64,000 bases of DNA from Streptomyces sp. WAC 04229 (GCF_003947455.1 NZ_QHJH01000013.1:1-64000), one strand, 5' to 3'; shown: positions 25,842 to 34,609, counted from the first letter of the stretch. Numbers and translations: made by a program. Notes: a model not told the origin generated them from the letters alone.

Positions 25842-27824
25842 TCACTTCTCCTTGGCGTCGGCGCCGAGCTGGAGCGTGTGCCAGCCAGGGCTCAGCTGAA
25901 GATCCTGCTTGCGTACCTGGCCGCTGCGGTCCCGCCAGACGAGGTCGACCCGCACGGGACCGTCGGTCTCCTGGCCCAGGCCGATGTGCACGTCGCTGCT
26001 GCGCCGCCCGGAGTGGCCGCCGCCGCCGTCGACCCGGCCGAGGCGGGTGCTGCCGTCGGACAGCGTCACCGTCGCCTGGGCGCCGATCACCGGAGAGCCC
26101 GTCTGGTCGACGAGGTTCAGCCCGAGGTGGTCGCCGGGCTTCGCGGTGGTGTTCTGGTAGAAGACCGGCTCGCCCCACTGGCGGGCGACCGCCATGTCGA
26201 GGCGTCCGTCGCCGTCGGCGTCACCGGTGGCGATGCCCCGGGTGGGCACGGGCACGGCCATGCCGAGTTCCTTGGCGAGGTTTTCGTAGCCGCCGTCGCC
26301 GGCCTTGCTGAAGAAGCGCAGGGTCTGGTTGCCGGCGAGGTCGTCGCCCTCGCGGACGTTCGGCCACCACAGCGGGTCGGCGACGAGGGCGTCGTTGGAG
26401 GTCGCCAGTTCCTGCAGCTGCGGCCAGCGGTTGGTCTTGCCCTTGACGAAGCCGTTGGCCTGGGCGATCTCGATGTCGCCGTTGTTGTCGAAGTCGCCGG
26501 TCTTCACGTCCCAGCCCCAGCCGGACCAGGCCAGCCGCAGCGCCGTGCTCCGGTCGGTGAAGGGGGCTTCGCCCTGGCTCATCCGGGCCTTCAGGTCCTT
26601 CTTGTCCTTGGCCTCGCTGATGAAGGCGAAGTTGGACTCCTGGATGCCGAAGGAGGTGGTGATGTTCGAGACGAAGGCGTCGTAGAGGCCGTCGTTGTCG
26701 AGGTCGGCGAAGTCGACGCCCATGCCCTTGAAGGAACTGCGGCCTATTTCCTTGGACTTGGGCACGGTTCCGCGGTGCACGGCCTTGACCTCGCTGAAGC
26801 TGATCTTCCCGGGGCGGGAGTTGTTGTACAGCAGCGCCGAGGTTCCGAAGTCGTGGCCGAGGTACATCTCGGGCAGCTGGTCGCCGTCCAGGTCGGTGGC
26901 GGATGCCGCCAGGGTCCAGCCCTGGTCGATGCCGTCGGGCAGGACGTCCTTCTGCTCCTTGAAGCCCTGCTCGGTCCAGCGGAAGAAGTGGGATCCGCCG
27001 CCGTTCTGGGCGTGCGACAGGGAGTCGTTCATGGTCACTCCGCCGTCCTTGGACGGGTCGAGGACCGGGCTGTCGGGGAAGTAGTTGCCGATGAGGATGT
27101 CGTTGTGGCCGTCGCCGTCGAAGTCGGCGACGACGGAGGTGTTGGAGTTCCACAGGGGGCCCGTGTAGGTGTCCCTGCCGTTGCCGGGCACGAGCTCGAC
27201 CGGTTCGAAGCTGTCGGGGGTCATGGTGCCGGTCGTACGGACCTCGGTCTTCTCGCCGGACTGTTCGCCGGACTTCGCGTCGGCCCTGGCATCCGGCTTC
27301 GCCTCCGGCTTCGCGAGGAAGAGCACCGGGGTGCGTCCCCAGTAGTGCACGAGGAGGTCGGTCGCGCCGTCCTCGTTGAAGTCGGCGGGCGTGCAGCCCA
27401 TCGGCGCCATCGTCTTGCTCTTCGGGAGCGGCGCGGGGTCCAGTGCGAACGGCTCGTAGGTCGCGCTCTTGCGGCCGGGCACCGGAGCCGGCGTCACCAC
27501 GACCTGGTCGATCCTGGGGTCGGTGACGCACAGGTCGTTGTCCAGCCCGTCACCGTCGATGTCGTTCATGGCGATGCCGGCGCCGACCGAGGAGATCCAG
27601 GCGTCGATGTGCTCGTACGCCTTGTTGACCTTGCGGATCGTCTGCTGCGGATAGCCGGACGGCATCGCGATCGACATCGGTGTGAACGAGAAGTTCTCCG
27701 CCAGTTCGCGCCGGTCGGCCGCGGAGGATTCCGGTGTTTGCACGGCGTAGTAGGTGCCCACCATGAGGGCGAAGGCAACGACACCGGGCGCCTGTTTGGT
27801 CAGCCAGGTCAGTGGGTGGGTCAT
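25842..27824 (-). CDS. unbV: Enediyne protein UnbV (E4), FG-GAP/CRTAC1 repeat protein
   Basis: A 660-residue protein with an N-terminal membrane anchor (about residues 13-28, PGVVAFALMVGTYYAV). A beta-propeller of FG-GAP/VCBS repeats with calcium-loop motifs follows (NDIDGDGLDND, ADFDGDGHNDILIG, ADLDNDGLYDAF, GDFDNNGDIEIA, GDADGDGRLDMA), then a C-terminal ASPIC/UnbV domain around DGSTRLGRVDGGGGHSGR. It is part of the universal enediyne cassette. The anchor with outward-facing repeats suggests an extracytoplasmic protein. The ATG overlaps the unbL stop by 4 nt. Confidence 0.95.
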   Translation of the reverse strand: MTHPLTWLTKQAPGVVAFALMVGTYYAVQTPESSAADRRELAENFSFTPMSIAMPSGYPQQTIRKVNKAYEHIDAWISSVGAGIAMNDIDGDGLDNDLCVTDPRIDQVVVTPAPVPGRKSATYEPFALDPAPLPKSKTMAPMGCTPADFNEDGATDLLVHYWGRTPVLFLAKPEAKPDARADAKSGEQSGEKTEVRTTGTMTPDSFEPVELVPGNGRDTYTGPLWNSNTSVVADFDGDGHNDILIGNYFPDSPVLDPSKDGGVTMNDSLSHAQNGGGSHFFRWTEQGFKEQKDVLPDGIDQGWTLAASATDLDGDQLPEMYLGHDFGTSALLYNNSRPGKISFSEVKAVHRGTVPKSKEIGRSSFKGMGVDFADLDNDGLYDAFVSNITTSFGIQESNFAFISEAKDKKDLKARMSQGEAPFTDRSTALRLAWSGWGWDVKTGDFDNNGDIEIAQANGFVKGKTNRWPQLQELATSNDALVADPLWWPNVREGDDLAGNQTLRFFSKAGDGGYENLAKELGMAVPVPTRGIATGDADGDGRLDMAVARQWGEPVFYQNTTAKPGDHLGLNLVDQTGSPVIGAQATVTLSDGSTRLGRVDGGGGHSGRRSSDVHIGLGQETDGPVRVDLVWRDRSGQVRKQDLQLSPGWHTLQLGADAKEK

Positions 27825-28816
27825 GAGTTCGCATCTTTCTGCGCGAGGGGAACGGCGGAGAGTGCGGCGGCGATCTGCTGTCGCCAGGTCTCATAGGCCG
27901 GTGTGGCACCGGCGTTGCCGGCCACGTCGGCCGTGGGCATGAGGTCGCGGCAGAGCCTGGCGGCCTCTTCCGGGGTCCGGTCGCACAGCACGCGGGCAGC
28001 GAGCCGTGTGTGCGGGATCGTCAGTCCGGCCTTCTCGCGGGCCTCGGTGGCGAACGCGGCGCCCTGGGCGAGCTGCGGGCGGTGCTCGCCGGCGTGCCGG
28101 GCGAATGTCTGCAGCTCGCCCTCGTCGGCGCTGCCCGCGTAGGTGGCGGCCAGTCCCGCGCCGCCGTACAGGTCGGGGTGCCGGTGCGCGGGGTAGGCCG
28201 CGATCAGTCTGGCGACGGTGTCGGGGTCGGTGCCGCCGACGAACCACAGCGCCCGGCCGATGCCGTGGTCGATCGCCCGCGCGCTGTACGCGGCGGATCC
28301 GCCCGCCCAGGTGAAGGGGTGCTCCCGGTGCGGATCGCGGACGTATGCGTCGGTACGGAAATACGCTTGGTGGAAGCCGTATCCGTCGAGGATCAGCCAG
28401 CGCAGCAGCGGGTCGGTCCGGGTCACGTCCGGCCACAGGAAACGCGGCAGCCGGGCCATGGCCCAGCCGATTCCGACGTACACCATGTAGATGTGGTGCT
28501 GCCCCTGTCCGGCGAGCAGACCGGTCAGCCTTTTGGTGCTTCCGGCCAGTGCGTCGAGCATCACGGCGCCCATTCCTGCGCCTTCGTAGGCGAATCCGCG
28601 GAACTCCCGGTCCACCCCTTCAAGCCATTCCTCGGCTTGCTCAGGCGAACGGGCTTCCACTGCATAGCCGTAGCCCTGCAGGAACGTACTTCCGATGGTT
28701 TCCAGTTTTTCTTTTGCTTCTGCGTTCTTCACATGGAAACCACGGACATCCAGTCTGGTGGCCGAGACATTGGGTGTGAGAATCTTGCGCCGCAGCGCAC
28801 GGAGACCTGTGGACAC
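27821..28816 (-). CDS. unbL: Enediyne protein UnbL (E3), DUF1702
   Basis: A 331-residue DUF1702 protein, the first gene of the core operon. Conserved stretches include FRGFAYEGAGMGAVMLDAL, MVYVGIGWAMARLP, LDGYGFHQAYFRT and IDHGIGRALWFVGG. The start is a GTG at 28816 with a weak, distant GAGGGG; no better start was seen. UnbL occurs in all known enediyne cassettes, and its function remains unknown. A paralogue is encoded at 28923-29903, only 106 nt upstream on the same strand. Confidence 0.95.
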   Translation of the reverse strand: MSTGLRALRRKILTPNVSATRLDVRGFHVKNAEAKEKLETIGSTFLQGYGYAVEARSPEQAEEWLEGVDREFRGFAYEGAGMGAVMLDALAGSTKRLTGLLAGQGQHHIYMVYVGIGWAMARLPRFLWPDVTRTDPLLRWLILDGYGFHQAYFRTDAYVRDPHREHPFTWAGGSAAYSARAIDHGIGRALWFVGGTDPDTVARLIAAYPAHRHPDLYGGAGLAATYAGSADEGELQTFARHAGEHRPQLAQGAAFATEAREKAGLTIPHTRLAARVLCDRTPEEAARLCRDLMPTADVAGNAGATPAYETWRQQIAAALSAVPLAQKDANS

Positions 28817-28922
28817 GCGGAGAACCGCCCCTCATTGATTGTCTGCGACCCCCGGGCCTGAGTTCAGTCATCAGCAGGAGCGCAGCTTTACGAGTGGTGC
28901 ATCACGCCGATGGAGATTCGCT

Positions 28923-29903
28923 TCACCGGTTCGCCGTCGGCACCTTGCTCCGTACGGCACGACGCCATAGTTCGTACGCGGGAACGCCGGCGCTCCGTGC
29001 GTCGGCCACGGCGCAGTCGTCGGCGAGTCCGGACGCCTGTTCCACGGAGAGACCGGCCAGCGCGGAGACGGCGGCGTGGGTGTGCTCGGGCACCGCCTGC
29101 GCGTGCGCGCGGGCCTTCGCGGCGAACACGGCGCCCTGCGCGAGGTCGGCCCGGTGCTCGCCCGCCTCGGCGGGCAGCGTCCGGAGGCCGGCCGGGGTGC
29201 AGCAGCCGGCGAACGTGGCCGCGAGCCCGACGCCGCTCCACAGGTCGGGCTGCCGCTCTGCGGCGAACCGGCGGACCGCGGTGGCGACGTTCGCCGGGTG
29301 GGCGCCGTGGATGAACCACAGCGCGCGGCCGATGCCCTGGTCGACGGCGCGCGGGAAGTAGGCGGCGTCGCCCTGCCAGGGGTAGGCGTCTGGCACGCGC
29401 TGCTCGTCGACGAACCGACGGGTGTGGAAGTAGGCCTTGTCGAAGCCGTAGCCGTCGACGGCCAGCCAGTGCATCTGCGGATAGAGGGCCGCGTCGGTGA
29501 GTTCGGGCAGCACCTTCTTCCACAGCGGCCGCGGGAGGCGCGCCATGGCGAACCCGATGCCGATGTAGTTGAGGAAGACGTGCCGGGCTCCCTCACCGGT
29601 GAGGAGGTCCCGGGTGCGGTTCCCGCGGCCCGGTCCCATCGCGTCCCGGACGACGCAGGCCATCGTCGCGCCCTCATAGGCGAATCCCTGCAGTTCCGGG
29701 TCGATCATGGCCAGCCTGCGCTCGATCTCGGGCAGGCTCGGCGCCTCGATCCCCCACTCGAAACCGCAGACGACCGCCTGGGGGACGTGCTCCAGCCGTC
29801 GGGTGGCAGCCGTCGGCTCGACGGGAAATCCACGCCGGACGAATTCCACATCGGCCAGGGACGGGGCCATGAGCATTCTGCGGAGCGTGCCGATCGCCGC
29901 CAT
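28923..29903 (-). CDS. Second DUF1702/UnbL paralogue (E2-like)
   Basis: A 326-residue protein sharing the landmarks of the unbL product in the same order: LQGFAYEGATMACVVRDAM, NYIGIGFAMARLP, VDGYGFDKAYFHT, VDQGIGRALWFIHG and the final AYELWRR. The ATG at 29903 follows GGAGGCGGAC. It probably arose from the same ancestor as unbL. From memory, nine-membered enediyne clusters carry two such proteins, called E2 and E3. The pair could work as a heteromer. It is separated from unbL by 106 nt, so it may have its own expression. Confidence 0.9.
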   Translation of the reverse strand: MAAIGTLRRMLMAPSLADVEFVRRGFPVEPTAATRRLEHVPQAVVCGFEWGIEAPSLPEIERRLAMIDPELQGFAYEGATMACVVRDAMGPGRGNRTRDLLTGEGARHVFLNYIGIGFAMARLPRPLWKKVLPELTDAALYPQMHWLAVDGYGFDKAYFHTRRFVDEQRVPDAYPWQGDAAYFPRAVDQGIGRALWFIHGAHPANVATAVRRFAAERQPDLWSGVGLAATFAGCCTPAGLRTLPAEAGEHRADLAQGAVFAAKARAHAQAVPEHTHAAVSALAGLSVEQASGLADDCAVADARSAGVPAYELWRRAVRSKVPTANR

Positions 29904-30040
29904 GTCCGCCTCCTTGTCTCCACGACGAGTGCAAGAGGGCCTCATCGTCGGGGCGGCACCGATCCGCGGGCATCTTCAGACGTGCGCAGGTGTTCGGTGG
30001 CCCAGGGCCTCCCTGCATTCCCCCGGAGAAGAGGGGACTG

Positions 30041-30484
30041 TCAACGGGTCCTGCGGACGGCGACTTCCTCGGTGTGCACCTCTCGCGCGCATTCGGTGCA
30101 ATGCAGCTGGGACTGCACGAGCCCTTCACAGCCGATGTGCTGCGCCTGTCGTGGCGGCCCGCCCTCATTGGGCAGATGACGGTCCCCCCATTGCATGAGG
30201 GCGATCACCGCACGGGCGAGGTCATTCCCTTTCGGAGTGAGCCGGTATTCATAGCGGACTGGCTTCTCCTGGTACGGGATCTTCTCCATCAGCCCGTTCT
30301 CGACCAGCCTGGCGAGCCTGGTGGCGAGCACGTTCCGGGCGATGTCCAGGGTGCTGAGGAATCCGTCGAACCGATTGATGCCGAGGAAAGCGGAGCGGAC
30401 GATGAGCAACGTCCAGCGCTCCCCCACCACTTCGAGTGACCGCGCAATATTGCAGTCCTGGCCGTCATAGGTACGTTTCAGCAT
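30041..30484 (-). CDS. HxlR-family transcriptional regulator (E1-like)
   Basis: A 147-residue winged-helix regulator with the HxlR signature at its start (CNIARSLEVVGERWTLLIVR, then FDGFLSTLDIARNVLATRLA and VRYEYRLTPKG). A C-terminal extension with C-x14-C-x2-C-like cysteines (GCEGLVQSQLHCTEC) may bind metal or sense redox state, fitting control of a DNA-damaging, radical-forming product. The ATG at 30484 has no good ribosome site but aligns with usual HxlR N-termini. It lies at the head of the core gene run, 137 nt upstream of the DUF1702 paralogue. From memory the C-1027 cluster has an HxlR-type gene, sgcE1, at this place. Confidence 0.88.
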   Translation of the reverse strand: MLKRTYDGQDCNIARSLEVVGERWTLLIVRSAFLGINRFDGFLSTLDIARNVLATRLARLVENGLMEKIPYQEKPVRYEYRLTPKGNDLARAVIALMQWGDRHLPNEGGPPRQAQHIGCEGLVQSQLHCTECAREVHTEEVAVRRTR

Positions 30485-30716
30485 TCGGTCACGGTAGGCA
30501 GCCGACAACTCCTGTGAAAAGACCGAGGTGGTGAAGTAGGCCTGAGTGACCGGCCGGCCGCGGAAAGCGGCGTCCGCGCCGCGTCGCCGGGGGCCGTTTC
30601 CGCAGCCCTTGCCACCTGCGCGGGAAATAAGCACTGCGGAAGACGCCGGGGGTGGTCGGGGGCGTCATCCTGAACGTGAGCAACGGACCTTCCCGCCCCC
30701 CGAAGGAGTCCCGACC

Positions 30717-30999
30717 ATGGCGGTCAGTACCAACCGCCGCCCCTCAGACGCCCCGTCGGCCTGGGAACGGCTGAACAGCAGCGGACGCAGAGTGGCGCTC
30801 GGCGTGTATCTCGTCCTCGGGCATCGTGCCGGGCCACTGGGCGGAGCACCTCGCCCAGGCGGTGCAGCTCCACGGCTGGCACCGGCCGCTTTCCGAAGCC
30901 CGTGGCGTTCTCGGCATCCCTTTCCCCTGTCAGGTCGCGTCGGAGTGGATGCACCATGGCTACGCCCCGGCCGTGGCTGTCCCCCGCTCACGCACCTGA
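30717..30999 (+). pseudogene. Frameshifted small protein gene beside the IS701 element
   Basis: An ATG at 30717 with AAGGAG 9 nt upstream opens a reading frame (MAVSTNRRPSD, then SGRRVALGVYLVL). It loses sense at about 30818 and continues in another frame as IVPGHWAEHLAQAVQLHGWH and EWMHHGYAPAVAV, ending at a TGA at 30997-30999. A single-base indel would join the two. The restored product of about 93 residues is not recognised. It ends 19 nt before the transposase stop, so insertion may have truncated it. The 232-nt gap 30485-30716 should hold divergent promoters; none was assigned. Confidence 0.55.
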
Positions 31000-31018
31000 A
31001 GCGGCGCAGGCTCTCGGA

Positions 31019-32191
31019 TCAGGAGGCCAGTGCCGGCTGTCTGTCGGCATGTTCAAGCACGTTGTGCACATAGGCCGCGCTGACCAGTGTCATGTGGTGG
31101 TGCCATCCCGGGTAGGACCTGCCCTCGAAGTCCTGGAGCCCGAAGCCGCTGTCCAGGTCCCGCAGCACCTGCTTCGTGTGGGCCTGCATCTGGACCGTGG
31201 CGATGACGTCCTCGATCCGCCGGTGCACCATGTTGGTCAGCCACAGGGTGCCGGGCCGCGACTGCCGGTCGCAGCGGACGGAGAGCAGGCGGTACGTGCG
31301 CTGCGGCAGCTTCTCGAACGGGCCGCTGCGCGGCAGGCCCACGAGGCCCGCCTGGACCGTCAGGGTCCGGCCCTGCGGTGCCGTACAGATGGTGGTTGCG
31401 AGGCTGCCGCCGTAGCCCGACTCGAAGAACTTCCCGGCCGGCAGGACGACGGGCTGGGACCGGCCGTCGCGCCGTGGGGCTTCGAGGTGGCGGCCGACCA
31501 CCAGCGGCAGGTTGCCCGGCACGGCCACGCCGAAGTCGCAGCCGAGCCGGCTGAATCCGCGTACCAGCGTGCCCGCTCCGGCGTGGGCGCTGAGGTCGGC
31601 GATGACGGGGACGGCCGCCCGGCGGGTGCGCTCGCTCATGGCGCGCGCCAGATCGAGGGCGTGGTCCTCGAGACCCTGCGCGGCGACATCGTGCGGGATG
31701 CGGGCGCGCGCCCTGCGGTTGGAGTCCCTGATCCAGGCGCCGGGCAGGAACAGCCGCCAGTCGACCGGGACAGCTCCGCCCCGGTGCACCAGGAACCCGC
31801 CGATGCCGACCTGGCAGTTCACCGACCTCCCGGTGTCGGGGACGAAGCGCCGGTGGACGCCGCAGGAGTGCTCGCCGCGCTTGCGCATGACCGTGACGTC
31901 GATCTGCCAGGCCACCGGGTTCAGCTGTTGCTCAGCCCAGCGCATGATCTCCTGGTTGGCCGGCTCCCACTCCCAGGGACTGGCGTTGACGAACTGGTGC
32001 AGCGACTGCGCGGCCGTCGGCGAGTCCGAGATGGTCGCAGCCAGCCGCCGCATCGACTTCTTGCCCGGGGTGCGCAGCAGGCTCACCAGGTAGGCGTGCG
32101 CCCAGCGGCGCTGATCGGCACGGGGCAGGTGGGCGAAGATCTGCTCCGCGAAGTCGAAGGCCGATGGCTGCTGTTGGAGCGAACTCGTCAT
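31019..32191 (-). CDS. IS701-family transposase
   Basis: A 390-residue DDE transposase of the IS701 type: HLPRADQRRWAHAYLVSLL, SLHQFVNASPWEWEP, then a catalytic-domain start with WQIDVTVMRKRGEHSCGV and DSNRRARARIPHD, and a C-terminal half with YPGWHHHMTLVSAAYVHNVL. The frame is intact. The ATG is at 32191. No convincing terminal inverted repeats or target duplication were found, so the element limits are unknown and it may be immobile. It separates the enediyne genes from the butyrolactone module. Confidence 0.85.
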   Translation of the reverse strand: MTSSLQQQPSAFDFAEQIFAHLPRADQRRWAHAYLVSLLRTPGKKSMRRLAATISDSPTAAQSLHQFVNASPWEWEPANQEIMRWAEQQLNPVAWQIDVTVMRKRGEHSCGVHRRFVPDTGRSVNCQVGIGGFLVHRGGAVPVDWRLFLPGAWIRDSNRRARARIPHDVAAQGLEDHALDLARAMSERTRRAAVPVIADLSAHAGAGTLVRGFSRLGCDFGVAVPGNLPLVVGRHLEAPRRDGRSQPVVLPAGKFFESGYGGSLATTICTAPQGRTLTVQAGLVGLPRSGPFEKLPQRTYRLLSVRCDRQSRPGTLWLTNMVHRRIEDVIATVQMQAHTKQVLRDLDSGFGLQDFEGRSYPGWHHHMTLVSAAYVHNVLEHADRQPALAS

Positions 32192-32480
32192 GAACACAGC
32201 GTGGTCCCCCTGTCGGCCACAGTAACTGGATGCAAAAATAATAACGGTTGACCTCTTTTTTTGATCCGCCCGTGCGGCCCCGTTCCGGAGACTCTGGAAA
32301 GTCCACCTCCGCCCGCGCGGCGACGAGGTGGACAAGTGCGGACAATCCGTACTGGCCGGGAGGCGGCCCGCAGGGCGGGACCGGACTCCGCCCCAGGACT
32401 CAACCGGCCGTTCAATGGCCTGAGTTGGGCCTGAGTGCGGCGCGAGCCACCAGGGGCCGCCTCGATCGCAGGTCACGGAC

Positions 32481-32508
32481 ACAGGGGCACAGGGGCACAG
32501 GGGCACAG
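32481..32508. repeat. Short octamer tandem repeat ACAGGGGC x3.5
   Basis: Three perfect copies plus a half copy of ACAGGGGC in the 424-nt gene-free gap 32192-32615. The gap also holds an AT-rich patch near 32224-32272, likely the promoter region of the transposase. Nothing else was recognised. Confidence 0.9.
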
Positions 32509-32615
32509 AATCGCAGGGGTACGGGGTCACTGGAGCCCGCGGGGACCCGGAGTCACAGAAGCTCAGACCACACCAACCGCTCGGTATGCTCCGTGTCCGT
32601 CCTCCCGGTGTCGCC

Positions 32616-33584
32616 TCAAGCGGCCCACGGGGCGATCGGGTACCAGGGGATGATCTCCCGGCGGGCGAGCAGCCGGACGTCCCAGTAGAGGAACGTGAAG
32701 GCGCCGGCGACGATCAGGGCGACGGCGGTGAGGACGGCGACGCGTCCCGGCTTCGCCATCCACCGCTGCACCCGTGCGCCCGCCGCTGCGGACAGCGCCA
32801 CGAAGACGATCGCCATGATCGCGATGTTGCCCACCGACTGGAGCGTGAACGCCGCGGCGCCGTACAGCGGGTTCCCGCTCTCCGCCGCGTCCCGGAACAG
32901 CTGCCGGAACAACGGGTAGGGCCGCCCGATCAGGAAACTGCCGATCAGCACGCCCATGAAGACGGTCTGCGCGTGCGGAAACCTGCGGCGAAGACGCGCG
33001 AAGGGATCACGGACGAACCCGAGCGCGCTCAGCCCCAGCCAGAACATCGACAGGCCGACCACGCCGAACGCGACCATGCTCTGCACGGAGCGGCCGGAGA
33101 GCACCCCGGGGACGGACTCGGCCTCGGAGAACTGCGGCATCGACGTCCCCACGAACCCCACCAGCACGCCGTACAGCGCGGACACCGTGACCATCCCGAG
33201 CGACAGCGGGCCCAGCGGCTTGAGCGCCTGCACCACCCGTCCCCACGGGCTGCCCACCGTGCCGAGCAGCGGTGCGACCGTGCCGAAGGCGGCGATGTTG
33301 CAGGCGGTGAAGGTACCGGCGAGTCCCGACGTGAAGGCGAAGACGATGCCCGCCACGACACCGGAGATCGGCGCCTCGGGGTCGTGGCCGAGCAGGGTTC
33401 TGGCGATGTTCCCGCCGATCGTCCGGTCCACGAACTCGGCAGACCACACCACCGTGAGTAGAAAGCCCGCTGCGACGCTCAGCAGGAGCACGCGCCACCG
33501 CCGGCGCACCGGTCCGGTTGCGGGTGCGCCGGTCTGTCCCGCACGGTCCCGTGACGAGACCTGCATCTCCTGTGCGTGTGTCAT
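32616..33584 (-). CDS. Polytopic membrane protein of unknown function (CcdA/DsbD-like topology)
   Basis: A 322-residue protein with about eight transmembrane segments, such as RVLLLSVAAGFLLTVVW, GVVAGIVFAFTSGLAGTFTA and AVLTAVALIVAGAFTFLYW. The GLAGTFTACNIAAFG segment carries a lone cysteine in a helix, loosely like CcdA/DsbD transporters, but the usual paired cysteines are not obvious. The ATG at 33584 follows GGAGAG. It is divergent from the TetR-family gene at 33881, which may control it. The function, and whether it belongs to the enediyne cluster, is unclear; export or redox supply are possibilities. Confidence 0.7.
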   Translation of the reverse strand: MTHAQEMQVSSRDRAGQTGAPATGPVRRRWRVLLLSVAAGFLLTVVWSAEFVDRTIGGNIARTLLGHDPEAPISGVVAGIVFAFTSGLAGTFTACNIAAFGTVAPLLGTVGSPWGRVVQALKPLGPLSLGMVTVSALYGVLVGFVGTSMPQFSEAESVPGVLSGRSVQSMVAFGVVGLSMFWLGLSALGFVRDPFARLRRRFPHAQTVFMGVLIGSFLIGRPYPLFRQLFRDAAESGNPLYGAAAFTLQSVGNIAIMAIVFVALSAAAGARVQRWMAKPGRVAVLTAVALIVAGAFTFLYWDVRLLARREIIPWYPIAPWAA

Positions 33585-33800
33585 CGAGGCTCTCCAGTCG
33601 GCTGGTTCGACGGTGGGGACCGCGAGAGCGCCGCCCCAGCGGGAGAGTAGGGAGAGCCCCGATCCGGGAGCGTCTCCGAGATTGCCGAGGGCGGATTGCG
33701 CTCGTACGGCCGGAGACACCGGCCACGGCGGCAAGTCGGCACACTTCGGCAAGTCGGAGGGTGGACGGGAGAAGCCGGGTATCAGTGACTGCGCGTTTCA

Positions 33801-33817
33801 GGCAACTTCGCATTGCC
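33801..33817. promoter_or_regulatory. Palindrome upstream of the TetR-family gene
   Basis: GGCAA and TTGCC flank 7 nt in a 17-bp near-palindrome, with another GGCAATGC 18 nt further on. It lies in the divergent 296-nt promoter region 33585-33880. It is a plausible TetR operator, seen by eye only. Confidence 0.35.
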
Positions 33818-33880
33818 GCGCTGCGCCACGGAGGCAATGCTTTCTGTTGATGCGACTGTCAATAGGAAGCCAGGGAGGAC

Positions 33881-34579
33881 ATGACCAGGCAAAACCGCGC
33901 GGTGCGTACGCGCAGGACGCTGATCGACGCAGCCGCCGAGGAATTCAACCGGGACGGCTACCACGGAACGACGCTGGCTCAGATCGCCGATGCCGCAAAG
34001 ATCTCGATGGGAGCGCTGACCTTCCACTTCCCGAACAAGGCCCAGCTCGCCGATGCCGTCGCGGAAGAGGCGTGGGCCACGGCGAGGAAGGTGGTCGAGC
34101 ACGTCGCCGACCAGCCGGCCCCGGCGCTCCAGCGCACGATCGCGTTGACCCTGGAGCTCACCCGACTGATCGAGGAGGAGGTGCTCGTACGGTGCGCGGT
34201 GCGCCTGTCCCGGGAGTGGCACAGCTCCACCGGGTGGGCCGAGGTGTGGCTGCCGCTGGTCACCAGCCTGGCCGGCCAGGCGCATGCGAGCGGTCAGCTG
34301 AGCGGCCGTACGCTGCCGGACGACCTGACCGGGCTCATCCGCCTGCTGATCGAGGGCTCCGAGGTGAATCTGCGGAACTCCGGGGCGGCGGAGCCTTCCG
34401 ACGAGAGTGCCGTCGACCGGCTCCAGCACAGCTGGCGCCTGGTTCTTGAGGGCATCGCACCGTCGGGCAGCGCTGCGACGCTCCCCCCGCCGGGCGCGGG
34501 CATGGACGGTGCGGCGTCTGAGGGGGGAGCCTCCGTCGCCGGGGCCCCGTCCGGATCCCCGCCCGGCGGGAAGGCGTGA
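33881..34579 (+). CDS. TetR-family regulator, ScbR/ArpA-like
   Basis: A 232-residue regulator. The N-terminal TetR domain reads RAVRTRRTLIDAAAEEFNRD, then YHGTTLAQIADAAKISMGAL and TFHFPNKAQLADAVAEEA, close to gamma-butyrolactone receptors and pseudo-receptors. The ligand domain is helical, and the tail is rich in Gly, Ala, Ser and Pro. The ATG at 33881 follows GGGAGGAC. It is convergent with the SDR-HAD-AfsA operon and lies near a second TetR gene (37876), an arrangement typical of signal synthesis plus receptor and pseudo-receptor. Which one binds the signal cannot be told from sequence. Confidence 0.87.
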   Translation: MTRQNRAVRTRRTLIDAAAEEFNRDGYHGTTLAQIADAAKISMGALTFHFPNKAQLADAVAEEAWATARKVVEHVADQPAPALQRTIALTLELTRLIEEEVLVRCAVRLSREWHSSTGWAEVWLPLVTSLAGQAHASGQLSGRTLPDDLTGLIRLLIEGSEVNLRNSGAAEPSDESAVDRLQHSWRLVLEGIAPSGSAATLPPPGAGMDGAASEGGASVAGAPSGSPPGGKA

Positions 34580-34595
34580 ACGGCGGGGTCCGGAC
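34549..34595. terminator. Hairpin between the convergent TetR and SDR genes
   Basis: GTCCGGATCCCCGCC (34549-34563) pairs with GGCGGGGTCCGGAC (34582-34595) with one bulged base. It overlaps the TetR stop and precedes the SDR stop. Confidence 0.6.
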
Positions 34596-34609
34596 GCGGG
34601 CTCGGGCTC

